Shown piece by piece: positions 33,878 to 42,985 of a DNA stretch of 64,000 bases; position 1 is the first letter of the stretch; the number at the start of each line of letters is the position of its first letter. The stretch lies in assembly GCF_000349725.1 (NCBI RefSeq), contig NZ_KB714693.1, forward strand, positions 14,433-78,432, in the 5' to 3' direction. Under the pieces are notes generated by a model that was not told the origin of the DNA, did not search any database, and saw only the letters and a list, made by a program, of their open reading frames with translations. This stretch comes from Ligilactobacillus pobuzihii E100301 = KCTC 13174 (lineage in GTDB: Bacteria; Bacillota; Bacilli; Lactobacillales; Lactobacillaceae). The position numbers were made by a program, and so were the translations under genes.

Positions 33878-36085
33878 TTGAAACACACAGATCATACAAT
33901 TAAAGAAGAAAAATTCATTACTTCCGTTACCAGACATATGAAAGAACTATCACACAAAGTCATGAAATTTGATACGCGCGATGAAATACTCCGCTATACT
34001 GCCCAAATGTTTGCCGATAACTTTAAGTGTGATCTGATCGCGATTGGTACCATCGTCAACGACCATATTCAATTGAGCAGTACTAACACCAAAGAATATG
34101 ACCTCAGTGCTTTATTTCCCTATCCGTTAGCTAAGATCGATCCACTTTTTTTCGAAAAAAGTATGAATAGTAAGTCAAATGAATTTACACAAAGTACCCA
34201 AATTTCCCGGTATTTTCAACAAATCGGCTTTAAAAGTTGGTTTACCGTTCCACTGGTCGATGAAAAAAAGACCTTTGGCCTCTGTATTGTGGGCTACCGC
34301 GAACAAAATATTATATACGATGACTTACAAAGCCGTTTTGACGAAATGGGGCGTTTTATTGGTGTCGCACTAAACTTGATCACTCGTAATGAGGAAAAAG
34401 AAAGATCCTTATTCGAAATGCAACTACTTAGTTCTGACTTAGACTTACCGGCCATTATCAAAAATTTAGTCGAGAAAACCATTGTTTTTTGTGGACGTGA
34501 AACAAATTCAAGAACTGCTGCAATTTACTTATTTAATGAAACAAAAGACAAGTTGATACTTTACCAACCTGTTTACGGGATCAACGACAAAAAAAGCGTG
34601 ATCCCGCTAGCCAAAGATAACTCGATCCATACTTACTTTCCAAATGTCGAAACGATTGGTTATACCTCAATGACTATTCCTTTAACTGTAGGGATCTCAA
34701 TGATAGGTGTCTTATACGTCCAAAAAGAGATTGGTTATATCTATACTAGTAACGACCTTAACAACCTTAAAATGTATGCCAACTACTTTACCGTAATGTA
34801 TGAAAACTCACAGTTGACAAATAAAGAACACAAACAAAAAGAAAATTTGCAGGAATTATTAAAGATCCAGCAAGCGATGCTCCATCAAACGATCCATTCT
34901 GAAAATTTCACTCAGATCAACAAGTCTTTTGGCAAATTATTTAATTCGAGCATTGTCTTATATGACCGCTATTTTAACTTGATCGATTACCATTTAAAAG
35001 AAGATGACCCGTTAACTCAAACACAACTAGTGGCTGCTGGAAAAAATTCTCACCAATTAAAAAACAAGGAACCAACCAACATTGCGATCACCGAAAAGCG
35101 CAACTTTAAATTACTCGAATTGACCGACGGGAGTGAATTACACGGTTATTTCGCCTTAGAAAATACAGACAATATCGACCCAGAATTATTTGACATCGTT
35201 CTAAGTATGGTGCGAAATATTTATTCGCTACAATTCATCAAAAAAGAAATTAAAACAACATCCATTGAAAACATTAAATCTGATTTAGTTTCACACTTAT
35301 TCTCAGAACAAATCAAAGATCCACAAAAGCTAGCAACGGATGCCAGTGCCTTTAATTGGGACTTACATCGTCCCTACTATACAGCTATTTTCGCCTTACG
35401 TGAGCAACCCGAAGCTAAAGGGGCGGATCTACTAGAGATCCAAACTAAAAATAACGCCGCCTTTGCAGTAATGAAACAAATCATCAGCCGCTTATTACCC
35501 AGCGCGATCACAGCTATTTTTGAACAACAGTTACTCTTGTTTGTTCCAGAAAATTCCACTAATGAGACTAACTTTTGGCAGACTTTTTTCAAACGCATGC
35601 AACATATCAGTCAGCGTGAAGGATTTGAAAAAGAATTTGTGTTAGGGATCGGTGCATTATGTAACCATCCCAAAGATTATAATGAAGCCTATCAAAAGGC
35701 TGATAAAACCGTGAACGTTTTGTTAAAAGGTAAACTAGACATAAACTACGCGGCTTTTGACCAATTAGGGTCTTACACTGTTTTGAATACTTTTAAAGAT
35801 GATCCGACTACCGAATTATTCGTACGTAAATATTTAAAAAAGCTCCATCTTGAATCACAAAATAGCCAAACCAACCTCTTTAAAACACTTGCAGTCTATT
35901 TAAACAATAATGGAAATGTGACCCAAACGGCCAAAGAGTTGTACTTGCACCGCAGTACTCTTGTTTACCGTTTAAATAAGATCCAAGGACTTTTAGAAAT
36001 TGACATTAATGACGCTAATGAGCGTTTTAATTTACAATTAGCTTATAAAATGTCTGACCTCTATGATGACACGATCTTCGAATAA
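33878..36085 (+). CDS. PucR/CdaR-type transcriptional regulator with GAF-like sensor domains
   Basis: This 735-residue regulator starts with TTG after AAAAGGAG. The N-terminal half looks like two GAF-type sensor domains (about 25-175 and 185-310), including DEILRYTAQMFADNFKCDLIAIG and SMTIPLTVGISMIGVLYV. The C-terminus carries the PucR/CdaR helix-turn-helix: FKTLAVYLNNNGNVTQTAKELYLHRSTLVYRLNKI. In B. subtilis and E. coli such proteins sense purine breakdown products or sugar acids; GAF-bearing members control diverse catabolic operons. Being divergent from the acyl-CoA operon, it is the obvious candidate regulator, sensing a fatty acid or acyl-CoA. That link is inference from position. Confidence 0.82.
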   Translation: MKHTDHTIKEEKFITSVTRHMKELSHKVMKFDTRDEILRYTAQMFADNFKCDLIAIGTIVNDHIQLSSTNTKEYDLSALFPYPLAKIDPLFFEKSMNSKSNEFTQSTQISRYFQQIGFKSWFTVPLVDEKKTFGLCIVGYREQNIIYDDLQSRFDEMGRFIGVALNLITRNEEKERSLFEMQLLSSDLDLPAIIKNLVEKTIVFCGRETNSRTAAIYLFNETKDKLILYQPVYGINDKKSVIPLAKDNSIHTYFPNVETIGYTSMTIPLTVGISMIGVLYVQKEIGYIYTSNDLNNLKMYANYFTVMYENSQLTNKEHKQKENLQELLKIQQAMLHQTIHSENFTQINKSFGKLFNSSIVLYDRYFNLIDYHLKEDDPLTQTQLVAAGKNSHQLKNKEPTNIAITEKRNFKLLELTDGSELHGYFALENTDNIDPELFDIVLSMVRNIYSLQFIKKEIKTTSIENIKSDLVSHLFSEQIKDPQKLATDASAFNWDLHRPYYTAIFALREQPEAKGADLLEIQTKNNAAFAVMKQIISRLLPSAITAIFEQQLLLFVPENSTNETNFWQTFFKRMQHISQREGFEKEFVLGIGALCNHPKDYNEAYQKADKTVNVLLKGKLDINYAAFDQLGSYTVLNTFKDDPTTELFVRKYLKKLHLESQNSQTNLFKTLAVYLNNNGNVTQTAKELYLHRSTLVYRLNKIQGLLEIDINDANERFNLQLAYKMSDLYDDTIFE

Positions 36086-36086
36086 T

Positions 36087-36196
36087 AATGTCCCAGCAAA
36101 AAGCTGTGCGATTCTAAAAGGGCCATCGATTTAACCCATTCAATGGGATAGATCGATGACCCTTAAACGTGTTCCAAAATATTGAAATCTTACTTC
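36087..36196. repeat. Dispersed intergenic palindromic element, copy 5 (short form)
   Basis: This copy lies between the convergent regulator and doxX genes. It begins tgtcccagcaaaaagctgtgcg. The palindrome at 36120-36162 has left arm GGGCCATCGATTTAACCCATT, and ACGTGTTCC follows it. The second hairpin is absent. Confidence 0.8.
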
Positions 36197-36204
36197 CTTC
36201 TACT

Positions 36205-36726
36205 TTAGTAGAAATGTAATTCGTATTTCTTTTTCTTACGATCTAGAAATGGTATCCTTCGACGTAAAAACGGATTCAACCAATAATCAAAACCAATTTT
36301 AAAACGATTAGGCCCAGCCAAGAGAATAATGATCCCCAAAAATAACAATAAAGGGTTAGTAGAAATTGAACCAGCTAACAAATAAATAAAATTCAACGCC
36401 AGACCAAAGAAATTGGCCAGCGTAGTCAACGTTCCTAACAACAAACCCAAACCGATCAATAATTCACCATATTGAACTAAGAAATTAAACAGTCCCATTT
36501 GTGGTTGAACAATTGTTTTAAGAAATGCCGTAAACCACGGATAGGCTTCATTTCCAAAATCATCTTTTACTGGGTGGTTGATTGCTTGCATAACAAAAGG
36601 TTTAGCTGTAAAGTTTCCCTTAAACTTGCTCAAACCTGCGATCAGCCATTCGATTGCCACAAACAGTCGGACTAGTGTTACGACTATCAAACCGCCCTTA
36701 GAATTTTTCAACCATTGTATCATCAA
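36205..36726 (-). CDS. DoxX family membrane protein
   Basis: This 173-residue membrane protein has four predicted helices and the DoxX features VRLFVAIEWLIAGLSKFKG and LIGLGLLLGTLTTLANFFGL. GGAGGGCTCTTG precedes a double ATG. DoxX proteins are associated with thiosulfate:quinone oxidoreductase or redox stress in other bacteria, but their role in lactobacilli is not established. It follows the sugar porter gene by 47 bases on the same strand and may be cotranscribed with it. Confidence 0.82.
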   Translation of the reverse strand: MMIQWLKNSKGGLIVVTLVRLFVAIEWLIAGLSKFKGNFTAKPFVMQAINHPVKDDFGNEAYPWFTAFLKTIVQPQMGLFNFLVQYGELLIGLGLLLGTLTTLANFFGLALNFIYLLAGSISTNPLLLFLGIIILLAGPNRFKIGFDYWLNPFLRRRIPFLDRKKKKYELHFY

Positions 36727-36773
36727 GAGCCCTCCAATATTATGTTTAAATAGTAACGCTACTTCACTTAATC

Positions 36774-38144
36774 TTATAGTACCTCATTTGCTTTTTTGAC
36801 TAAACGCGGATTAACTAGTACTTCTGCCAAAATAACACAACCTACATTTGCGAAAGCAAATACTAAAAATACCCCTGCTGTACCTAATATATCCATCAAA
36901 ATTGGGAAAATTAAACTGATCACGAAATTAACGATCCAAGTCGTAGCTGTCCCGATTGAATTAAAGGTCGATTTCACATGTTGTGGAAAAAGTTCTGACA
37001 ATAACAACCACGTAACAGGACTAACTACTCCTTGTTGGATAGCTAAGAAAATCGCTAAGATGATCAAGACTAAAATATTGTTAGTTGTTTGAGAAAACAT
37101 ATCTGTTTTCATGACCACATTTAAGATAAACAAAGTCACACCATTTGAAATCAATCCAGCTACTAATAAATGCTGGTGGTGGACCTGGTCTAATAAACGA
37201 CTTCCGACTAAAATAGCCAATGACGAAACTAGACCGATCAAAATATTACCGTAAAGTGAAGCACCAGACCCTAAACCGACTTTTTCTAGGATAACTGTAC
37301 CATAATACATAACCGTGTTGATACCAGATGCTTGTTGAATAAAACCAACAGTAATCCCAGCAATGAGTAGGTAAAGCAAGTACTTATCTTTAAAAACACT
37401 GCTCCATTCAAATGAATCACCATTTTTAATTTCTTGACGTGCTTCAGTTATAGCTTCACGAATATCCAAACGTGGGAAATGCAAACGTCTGAAGGTTTTG
37501 ACCGCTTTAGAACGGCTTTGGTTAAGTAACTGCCAAAAAGGGCTATTCGGTAGATCAAATGATAAAAGCCATAATAAAATTGCTGGAATTGCCGCTACAA
37601 CCATCATAACACGCCAGATAGCATGCCAATCTCCAAAGATCGAGCCTAAAATAGCATTGACTGTGAATGCTGCTAACTGCCCTAACACGATCGCAATCGC
37701 ATTTTTATTAACATTTTGAGCTTTAAGACGTTCCGGTGAAATTTCATTTAAATACAAAGGTGATAAACTTGAAGCCACACCCACTGATAGACCTAAAACA
37801 AAACGCGAACCAATCAACATTATTGGGTTAAACGACAAAGCACAAGCTAAGGTTGCAAGAGTGAAAATCACAGCGACCCACTGTAATAACTTCTTTCGGC
37901 CAATATGGTTAGCTAAATAACTATCCGACAATGCTCCGAAAGTACACCCTAAAACCAGTGAACTTGAAACTAAACCCTGTGCGGACGAAGATAAATCCAG
38001 CTGGTCTGGTAAGCTCAAAAATGACAACGCACCATTGATCACACCAGTATCATAGCCAAACAAAAATCCGCCTAGAGCAATAACATAAGAAGAATATCTT
38101 AAAAGCGAGCCACTAACTCGTTTTGAGCTACTATTTTCTCCCAA
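36774..38144 (-). CDS. Sugar porter family MFS transporter (IolT/XylE-like)
   Basis: This 456-residue, 12-helix major facilitator starts with TTG behind GGAGAGG. Sugar-porter motifs are intact: ALGGFLFGYDTGVINGAL in helix 1, SYLANHIGRKKLLQ in loop 2-3, RFVLGLSVGVASSLSPLYLNEISPERLKAQ in helix 4, and VSPVTWLLLSELFPQHVKS in helix 10. The family imports hexoses, pentoses or inositol with protons. Comparison by eye favours the inositol/arabinose-type group, but the substrate cannot be fixed. No sugar catabolic gene is adjacent. Confidence 0.88.
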   Translation of the reverse strand: MGENSSSKRVSGSLLRYSSYVIALGGFLFGYDTGVINGALSFLSLPDQLDLSSSAQGLVSSSLVLGCTFGALSDSYLANHIGRKKLLQWVAVIFTLATLACALSFNPIMLIGSRFVLGLSVGVASSLSPLYLNEISPERLKAQNVNKNAIAIVLGQLAAFTVNAILGSIFGDWHAIWRVMMVVAAIPAILLWLLSFDLPNSPFWQLLNQSRSKAVKTFRRLHFPRLDIREAITEARQEIKNGDSFEWSSVFKDKYLLYLLIAGITVGFIQQASGINTVMYYGTVILEKVGLGSGASLYGNILIGLVSSLAILVGSRLLDQVHHQHLLVAGLISNGVTLFILNVVMKTDMFSQTTNNILVLIILAIFLAIQQGVVSPVTWLLLSELFPQHVKSTFNSIGTATTWIVNFVISLIFPILMDILGTAGVFLVFAFANVGCVILAEVLVNPRLVKKANEVL

Positions 38145-38350
38145 CTCTTTCCTCTCCTTTTTGATTTAGCTAAAAAATTCTGAGCATTCTCAAAAAATAA
38201 TCTGAGGACGCTCATTTTTCTGCAGCTAACTGTTACAAACCAAATATTTTTATACACTTCAAAAATAATTTTATTTGCCAAAGCTGTCAAGTAAAAGGGG
38301 CCCTAACGCCGTTAGTAAGCGGTTTACCATAAAAATAGACTGTTCTAGCA

Positions 38351-38367
38351 GCTTAAAAATTTTAAGC
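38351..38367. promoter_or_regulatory. Perfect palindrome in the codA upstream region
   Basis: GCTTAAAAATTTTAAGC is a 17-base perfect inverted repeat located 73 bases before codA, in the region that should hold its promoter. It may be an operator. Its AT-rich nature means chance cannot be excluded. Confidence 0.3.
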
Positions 38368-38439
38368 GCTCGTTACTTGTTGTTAACATATAAAGTATAA
38401 TTAGATATAGCATATAAGAAAAACAAGGGGGTCATTAGT

Positions 38440-39675
38440 ATGTTGATCAAAAACGTGCACATCAATAACCAAGCACAAGCACGAGACATTCGTATCACTG
38501 ATGGTAAATTTAATCGTATTGCAGAAAATATCACGCCTAACGCCCAAGAAAAGGTGATCGATGGGAAAGAAAATGTTTTATTACCACCTTTTATCGATTC
38601 ACACGTACACTTAGATACAACTTTAACTGCAGGTGAACCAGAATGGAACGAAAGCGGGACTTTGTTTGATGGGATCCGGATCTGGTCAGAAAGAAAGAAA
38701 TCACTCACAAAAAAAGACGTCAAAGACCGTGCTAAAAAGACGATCTTAAAGCAAGTTAAAAATGGGGTTCAACATATACGAAGCCACGTTGACACCACCG
38801 ATCCTCATTTAGTCGCAATGGAAGCTCTATTAGAACTTAAAGATGAGTTGAAAGATATTGTTGATTTACAGTTAGTCGCATTTCCGCAAGAAGGCATCCT
38901 GTCATATCCCAACGGTAAAGAATTACTAGAACAAGCAGTCAAGGAGGGCGCAGACGCGGTCGGTGGCGTACCTCATTATGAATTCAACCAACAATATGGT
39001 GCCGATTCAGTTAAATATTTAATTTCATTGGCTGAAAAATATGACAAACTCGTTGACGTGCACTGTGATGAGATCGATGATCCAAATTCGCGAAATCTTG
39101 AAGTGTTGGCCACACAGGCTTATGAAACAGGACTAAAAGACAGGGTGACAGCCAGCCATACCACAGCGATGGGCTCATATAATGATGCTTATACTTACAA
39201 ACTATTTCGTTTATTGAAAATGGCAGGATTAAACTTCGTCTCTAATCCACTAGTTAACATGCATCTAGGCGGAAGATTCGACACCTACCCTAAACGTCGC
39301 GGATTAACACGGATCAAAGAATTAGACAAAGCTGGGATCAATGTGTCATTTGGTGAAGATGACGTGGCTGACCCGTGGAGCCCACTAGGCTGTGGTAATA
39401 TGTTGGATCCCTTGTCGATGGGTGTTTATGCTGGTCAACTTATGGGTTACCAACAACTGCAAGATTCCTTTAACTTCGTGACTTACAATGGTGCTAAAAC
39501 TCTGCATATCACAGATGATTATGGTATCGAAGTCGGTAAGTTCGCTAATTGCATTATCTTGGATGGCACAAACTTCTATGATATTTTAAACGAACATCGT
39601 AGCGTATTATTTAATATCCGTCATGGTAAAGTATTGATAGAAACTAAACCTGCAGAAACGACATTCAATTTCTAA
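38440..39675 (+). CDS. codA: Cytosine deaminase
   Basis: This 411-residue amidohydrolase hydrolyses cytosine to uracil and ammonia. It matches E. coli CodA along its length: metal ligands in FIDSHVHLDTTLTAGEPEWN, then VHCDEIDDPNSRN, DRVTASHTTAMGSYNDAYT, NPLVNMHLGGRFDTYPKRRG and the catalytic aspartates in FGEDDVADPW. The residue before the Asp pair is Glu here, while E. coli has His. A GGGGG site precedes the ATG. It is a single-gene unit closed by a strong terminator. Together with the permeases at 4-6 kb and 16-17 kb it points to active nucleobase salvage. Confidence 0.93.
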   Translation: MLIKNVHINNQAQARDIRITDGKFNRIAENITPNAQEKVIDGKENVLLPPFIDSHVHLDTTLTAGEPEWNESGTLFDGIRIWSERKKSLTKKDVKDRAKKTILKQVKNGVQHIRSHVDTTDPHLVAMEALLELKDELKDIVDLQLVAFPQEGILSYPNGKELLEQAVKEGADAVGGVPHYEFNQQYGADSVKYLISLAEKYDKLVDVHCDEIDDPNSRNLEVLATQAYETGLKDRVTASHTTAMGSYNDAYTYKLFRLLKMAGLNFVSNPLVNMHLGGRFDTYPKRRGLTRIKELDKAGINVSFGEDDVADPWSPLGCGNMLDPLSMGVYAGQLMGYQQLQDSFNFVTYNGAKTLHITDDYGIEVGKFANCIILDGTNFYDILNEHRSVLFNIRHGKVLIETKPAETTFNF

Positions 39676-39735
39676 AAAACAACACAAGTAATATTTAGCT
39701 GGGGACCATTCCCGAATATTACTTGTGTTGTTTTA
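39675..39735 (+). terminator. Strong terminator of codA
   Basis: ACAACACAAGTAATATT (39679-39695) pairs perfectly with AATATTACTTGTGTTGT (39715-39731) and is followed by TTTTATAT. It starts just after the codA stop codon. Confidence 0.9.
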
Positions 39736-39762
39736 TATATATTTATTTTATCCTAACTCGAA

Positions 39763-39790
39763 AGGGACTGAGACAAAACTAATAATTCTG
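39763..39790. repeat. Fragment of the dispersed intergenic element (copy 7)
   Basis: gggactgagacaaaact matches the outer end of copies 4 and 6, but the palindrome is missing. It again lies between convergent genes (codA and dld). The rest of the gap up to 40007 is AT-rich and I see nothing else in it. Confidence 0.45.
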
Positions 39791-40007
39791 GATATAATAC
39801 AGTTCTTGTTTTTATCCCAGTTTTTTTCACTTAGCGTTTATTTTGTCCAACCTTCCAAGAACTTTTCAGATACTAATTATACAAAATTAAACCTGAACTG
39901 CAATTTAAAAGAGATTATTGACAATTTAAGTTACACATCCTAAGCTAACTCCCGATTTAGTACAGGTTCTAGAACAACTTCAAATAAATTGTTCGTTAAT
40001 TAGCATC

Positions 40008-40044
40008 AAAAAAGCCGCCCACTCCATCAAGGAGCAGACAGCTT
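40008..40044 (-). terminator. Terminator of dld
   Basis: On the minus strand AAGCTGTCTGCTCC pairs with GGAGTGGGCGGCTT across a 4-5 base loop (some mismatches) and six T follow. Confidence 0.75.
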
Positions 40045-40126
40045 GAGTTTAAGCTATACTAATTTCAATTAATTTGGTTTATCAGTACAGTACCACTTAA
40101 CAAAAAATTATTTTTAAAGCTTGTGC

Positions 40127-41806
40127 TTAATATTCGCCCCAGTACTTAGACATTGTTTGTTTACCAACGCCTGGATTGAAACTGTTGGTTGGATCATTTT
40201 TCTTATAGTGGTTGACTAAGTCAGGTGATGCTAAGTATAAGTGCCCTACATTGTGCTCTGCCGGATAAACAGCGTGACGCTCATCCAAAATTTTTAGCAT
40301 TTCTTCTTTTAGCTTATGTGCATCAACACCTGGTTTTAAAATATAATCCTGGTGCATGACGTGATCAAGTAAATGACCATAATAGATTTTGTACTCTATT
40401 TTATCTTCGATTTCCTTAGGCAAATGTTCAAACCATTTATATTCATTACTTGCCAATGCAATATCTAATGGCAAAATATCAATACTGTCCTGCTTTAATT
40501 CCTGATAACGAATAGCAACACCCGCTGTTACATAGCGGTGCGTTGCCGCCTTACTGGTCTCATTTGCATCAGCTTCAAAGTAGTCACCACTAGCCTTTGC
40601 GAAGTAAGACTTGAGGTATTCACGAGCTTCTTCAATTCCATTGCCGGCCATCTTTAATTGCAAATAATGGTCATACTTTTCATAATAGTCATCTAATCTT
40701 TTAGGCATTTGATTGGGGAATAAATGACTCAATGTTTGAAGTAAGCGATCTGGGAAATAATTTTTGAAAAATGGGATAGGCTTCAAGAAACGTTCGCCCC
40801 ACGCTTTTAGCGCAAACAATTGTGGCAAGTGTCCTGTACCTATTTTTTCGATCACGACCAAAGAATCTTTACCATACTGCTTGGCTAATCTATAAGCATC
40901 TTTATGCATGTATTCACCAGAAACAGGTAATTCTTTGAAAGTTGTCATGATATGCCGACGTATATCTTCCAACTCGTCAGGATTGTTTGTTCCAATGTAA
41001 AACATTTGTGTTTTCTTATCCATTGGGAATGTATCTAATCTGACGGCAAGTGCGGCAACGTGACCAGAAGATCCAGATACTTCATACAATTCTTTAGGGT
41101 TAGAATTGTAGCGAATGGGTTTATCTGAATCAACATCACGCACAACTTTTTCATGTTGGTACATTGACCCATGACGTTTGGTAGCTGGAACTTGATTTAC
41201 ATCAAAATTACGGTTTTGCAAATTAGTAATAATTTCTTCAGGCGTTTCACCCAAATCAATACCTAAATGATTAACTAAGTGCATTTCGTCATTTTCATCG
41301 ATCCACACATACAATGATAGCTCTGTATAAGCTGGGCCTCTTCTGATCAAAGCACCACCAGAATTGTTGTTAATGCCACCAATTACTGATGCACCTAAAT
41401 TAGATGAGCCAATAACTGAATGTGGTTCTCGCTTGAGTGGCTTTAGTTTGTTTTCTAATTCAAACAGTGTCGTTCCAGGGAAAGCAAGTGCTTGTTTCCC
41501 ATTATTGATCAACTGTAGATCTTTAATTTTCGATCCGCTTACGACAACTGCCGGCCGGTCATAACCGGGAGCTGGTGTGGATCCCTCTGTCAAGCTAGTG
41601 TTGGATGCCTGCATGATAATAATAATGTTGTTGTCATGCAAAACATTCAAAACACGCCACATTTCCATTAAAGTAGTTGGAAATACTACCGCTAGTGCAT
41701 CCCCCTGACCTGAACGATATCCTTTTCGGAAACGTAAAGATTTTGCTTTGTTGGTAATGACATTTTTTTTACCAACAACAGTGACTAAGTCATCAACTAA
41801 TTTCAT
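40127..41806 (-). CDS. dld: Quinone-dependent D-lactate dehydrogenase (FAD, membrane-associated)
   Basis: This 559-residue FAD enzyme oxidises D-lactate to pyruvate and passes electrons to the quinone pool. The FAD-binding segment has IIIMQASNTSLTEGSTPAPGYDRP and NLGASVIGGINNNSGGALIRRGPAYTE. The C-terminal D-lactate dehydrogenase domain includes YPAEHNVGHLYLASPDLVNHYKKNDPTNSFNPGVGK. The length fits E. coli Dld (571). The ATG at 41806 follows GGGGGAGA; the open frame reaches 41836 without a ribosome binding site. It differs from the NAD-dependent fermentative enzyme, so its presence suggests lactate reuse and some respiratory-type electron flow. Confidence 0.94.
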   Translation of the reverse strand: MKLVDDLVTVVGKKNVITNKAKSLRFRKGYRSGQGDALAVVFPTTLMEMWRVLNVLHDNNIIIIMQASNTSLTEGSTPAPGYDRPAVVVSGSKIKDLQLINNGKQALAFPGTTLFELENKLKPLKREPHSVIGSSNLGASVIGGINNNSGGALIRRGPAYTELSLYVWIDENDEMHLVNHLGIDLGETPEEIITNLQNRNFDVNQVPATKRHGSMYQHEKVVRDVDSDKPIRYNSNPKELYEVSGSSGHVAALAVRLDTFPMDKKTQMFYIGTNNPDELEDIRRHIMTTFKELPVSGEYMHKDAYRLAKQYGKDSLVVIEKIGTGHLPQLFALKAWGERFLKPIPFFKNYFPDRLLQTLSHLFPNQMPKRLDDYYEKYDHYLQLKMAGNGIEEAREYLKSYFAKASGDYFEADANETSKAATHRYVTAGVAIRYQELKQDSIDILPLDIALASNEYKWFEHLPKEIEDKIEYKIYYGHLLDHVMHQDYILKPGVDAHKLKEEMLKILDERHAVYPAEHNVGHLYLASPDLVNHYKKNDPTNSFNPGVGKQTMSKYWGEY

Positions 41807-42092
41807 ATTAACTTCTCCCCCTCTATAACATTTCAATGACTATATTGTTATATGATACGCTTTTTTTATCATTTTGAGTAGTAAACAAACTCATGAAAAG
41901 TACTTAAAATCCAGGCCTCTAAAAAAATAGATAAATTGGCTTTTTGTCCATTTCTTCTTTTGAAGGAATGTGTTAATTCTGCATGTTTATTCTGGTTTTT
42001 TCAGAAAGATATCCTAAACTAAAAAAATTAAAGTATAGACCACACTTTTGAATGAACACGTCTTCTCATAGCAAACTTTTCATACACTATAT

Positions 42093-42131
42093 AAAAAAGA
42101 GACCACAATTTTTCAATTATGATCTCTTTTG
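42093..42131 (-). terminator. Terminator of the cystine-type ABC transporter operon
   Basis: On the minus strand AGAGATCATAATT and AATTGTGGTCTCT pair around GAAA and six T follow. The hairpin begins just past the stop codon of the binding-protein gene. Confidence 0.88.
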
Positions 42132-42137
42132 CTACTT

Positions 42138-42950
42138 TTATTCTTCTGGTTTAGTAATATCTTTACCAAAGTACTTTTCAGACAATTCCTTCAAAGTCCC
42201 ATCTTTTCTAAGAGATTGAATTGCCTTATTAAATTCTTTTCTTGTCTTAGGTGTCTTCTTATTAAACATAGCTTTAATTTCAACTGGTTTTTCTTCACCA
42301 TTTACATCTTTAAAATTCAAACCCTTAGTTGAGTTTTTCTTTTCATAAGAGTACCAAGCTTCAGCTGAATTGATCGTCCCATCGACACGGCCTTTTCTGA
42401 TCAACGAAAGTGTAGCAGCGAAGTCGCCTGAATCAACTGTCTCAGCCTTATACTTCTTAGCGACACGTTCATTGTTTGTACCAGTACCTTCAGCAAACTT
42501 CTTGCCTTTAATATCTTTTAAACTAGAAATAGAACTATCATCAGGCGTGATCAAAGCAAAGTGAGAATAGATATACGGTTTAGAAAAATCATAAGACTTT
42601 TTACGTTCTGGTGTTTCAGAGATATTGTTGATCACAACGTCTTGTTTCTGCGAACCCAAACCTGCGATCAATGAATCCCATTTACCTGGGACAAACTTGG
42701 CTTTAACGCCCATTTTCTTAGCAGCTGCCTTACCCATTTCAACTTCGAACCCAGTTAATTTACCATCCTTACGATATGAATAAGGGGCATAAGTACCTTC
42801 AAGTCCGATCGTTAATTCATCCTTGTTTTTTAACTCTGATTTAAACGATTCCTCCTTACTATCTGCTCCATTTTTATTACCACAGGCAGCCAACGTTAAT
42901 GTTAAAGCAACAATCATTAACGAAAAAAATAGTCCCCGAAACTTCTTCAT
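42138..42950 (-). CDS. Amino-acid ABC transporter binding lipoprotein, cystine type (TcyA/FliY-like)
   Basis: This 270-residue lipoprotein (MKKFRGLFFSLMIVALTLTLAACG) belongs to SBP family 3. GLEGTYAPYSYRKDGKLTGFEVEMGKAAAKKMG, the central NNISETPERKKSYDFSKPYIYS and GTGTNNERVAKKYKAE are typical of cystine-binding proteins. Its gene is the last of a permease-ATPase-binding protein operon. A close paralogue lies at 57298-58098 in the methionine cluster. The substrate is predicted as cystine or a related sulfur amino acid by family resemblance. Confidence 0.88.
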   Translation of the reverse strand: MKKFRGLFFSLMIVALTLTLAACGNKNGADSKEESFKSELKNKDELTIGLEGTYAPYSYRKDGKLTGFEVEMGKAAAKKMGVKAKFVPGKWDSLIAGLGSQKQDVVINNISETPERKKSYDFSKPYIYSHFALITPDDSSISSLKDIKGKKFAEGTGTNNERVAKKYKAETVDSGDFAATLSLIRKGRVDGTINSAEAWYSYEKKNSTKGLNFKDVNGEEKPVEIKAMFNKKTPKTRKEFNKAIQSLRKDGTLKELSEKYFGKDITKPEE

Positions 42951-42985
42951 TTTTTTAACTCCTTCTTTCTACATACTTATAATAA

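Noticed and set aside
39725-39943. A 72-codon frame after codA
   Set aside because: It starts inside the codA terminator, is AT-driven in composition, and has no ribosome binding site.
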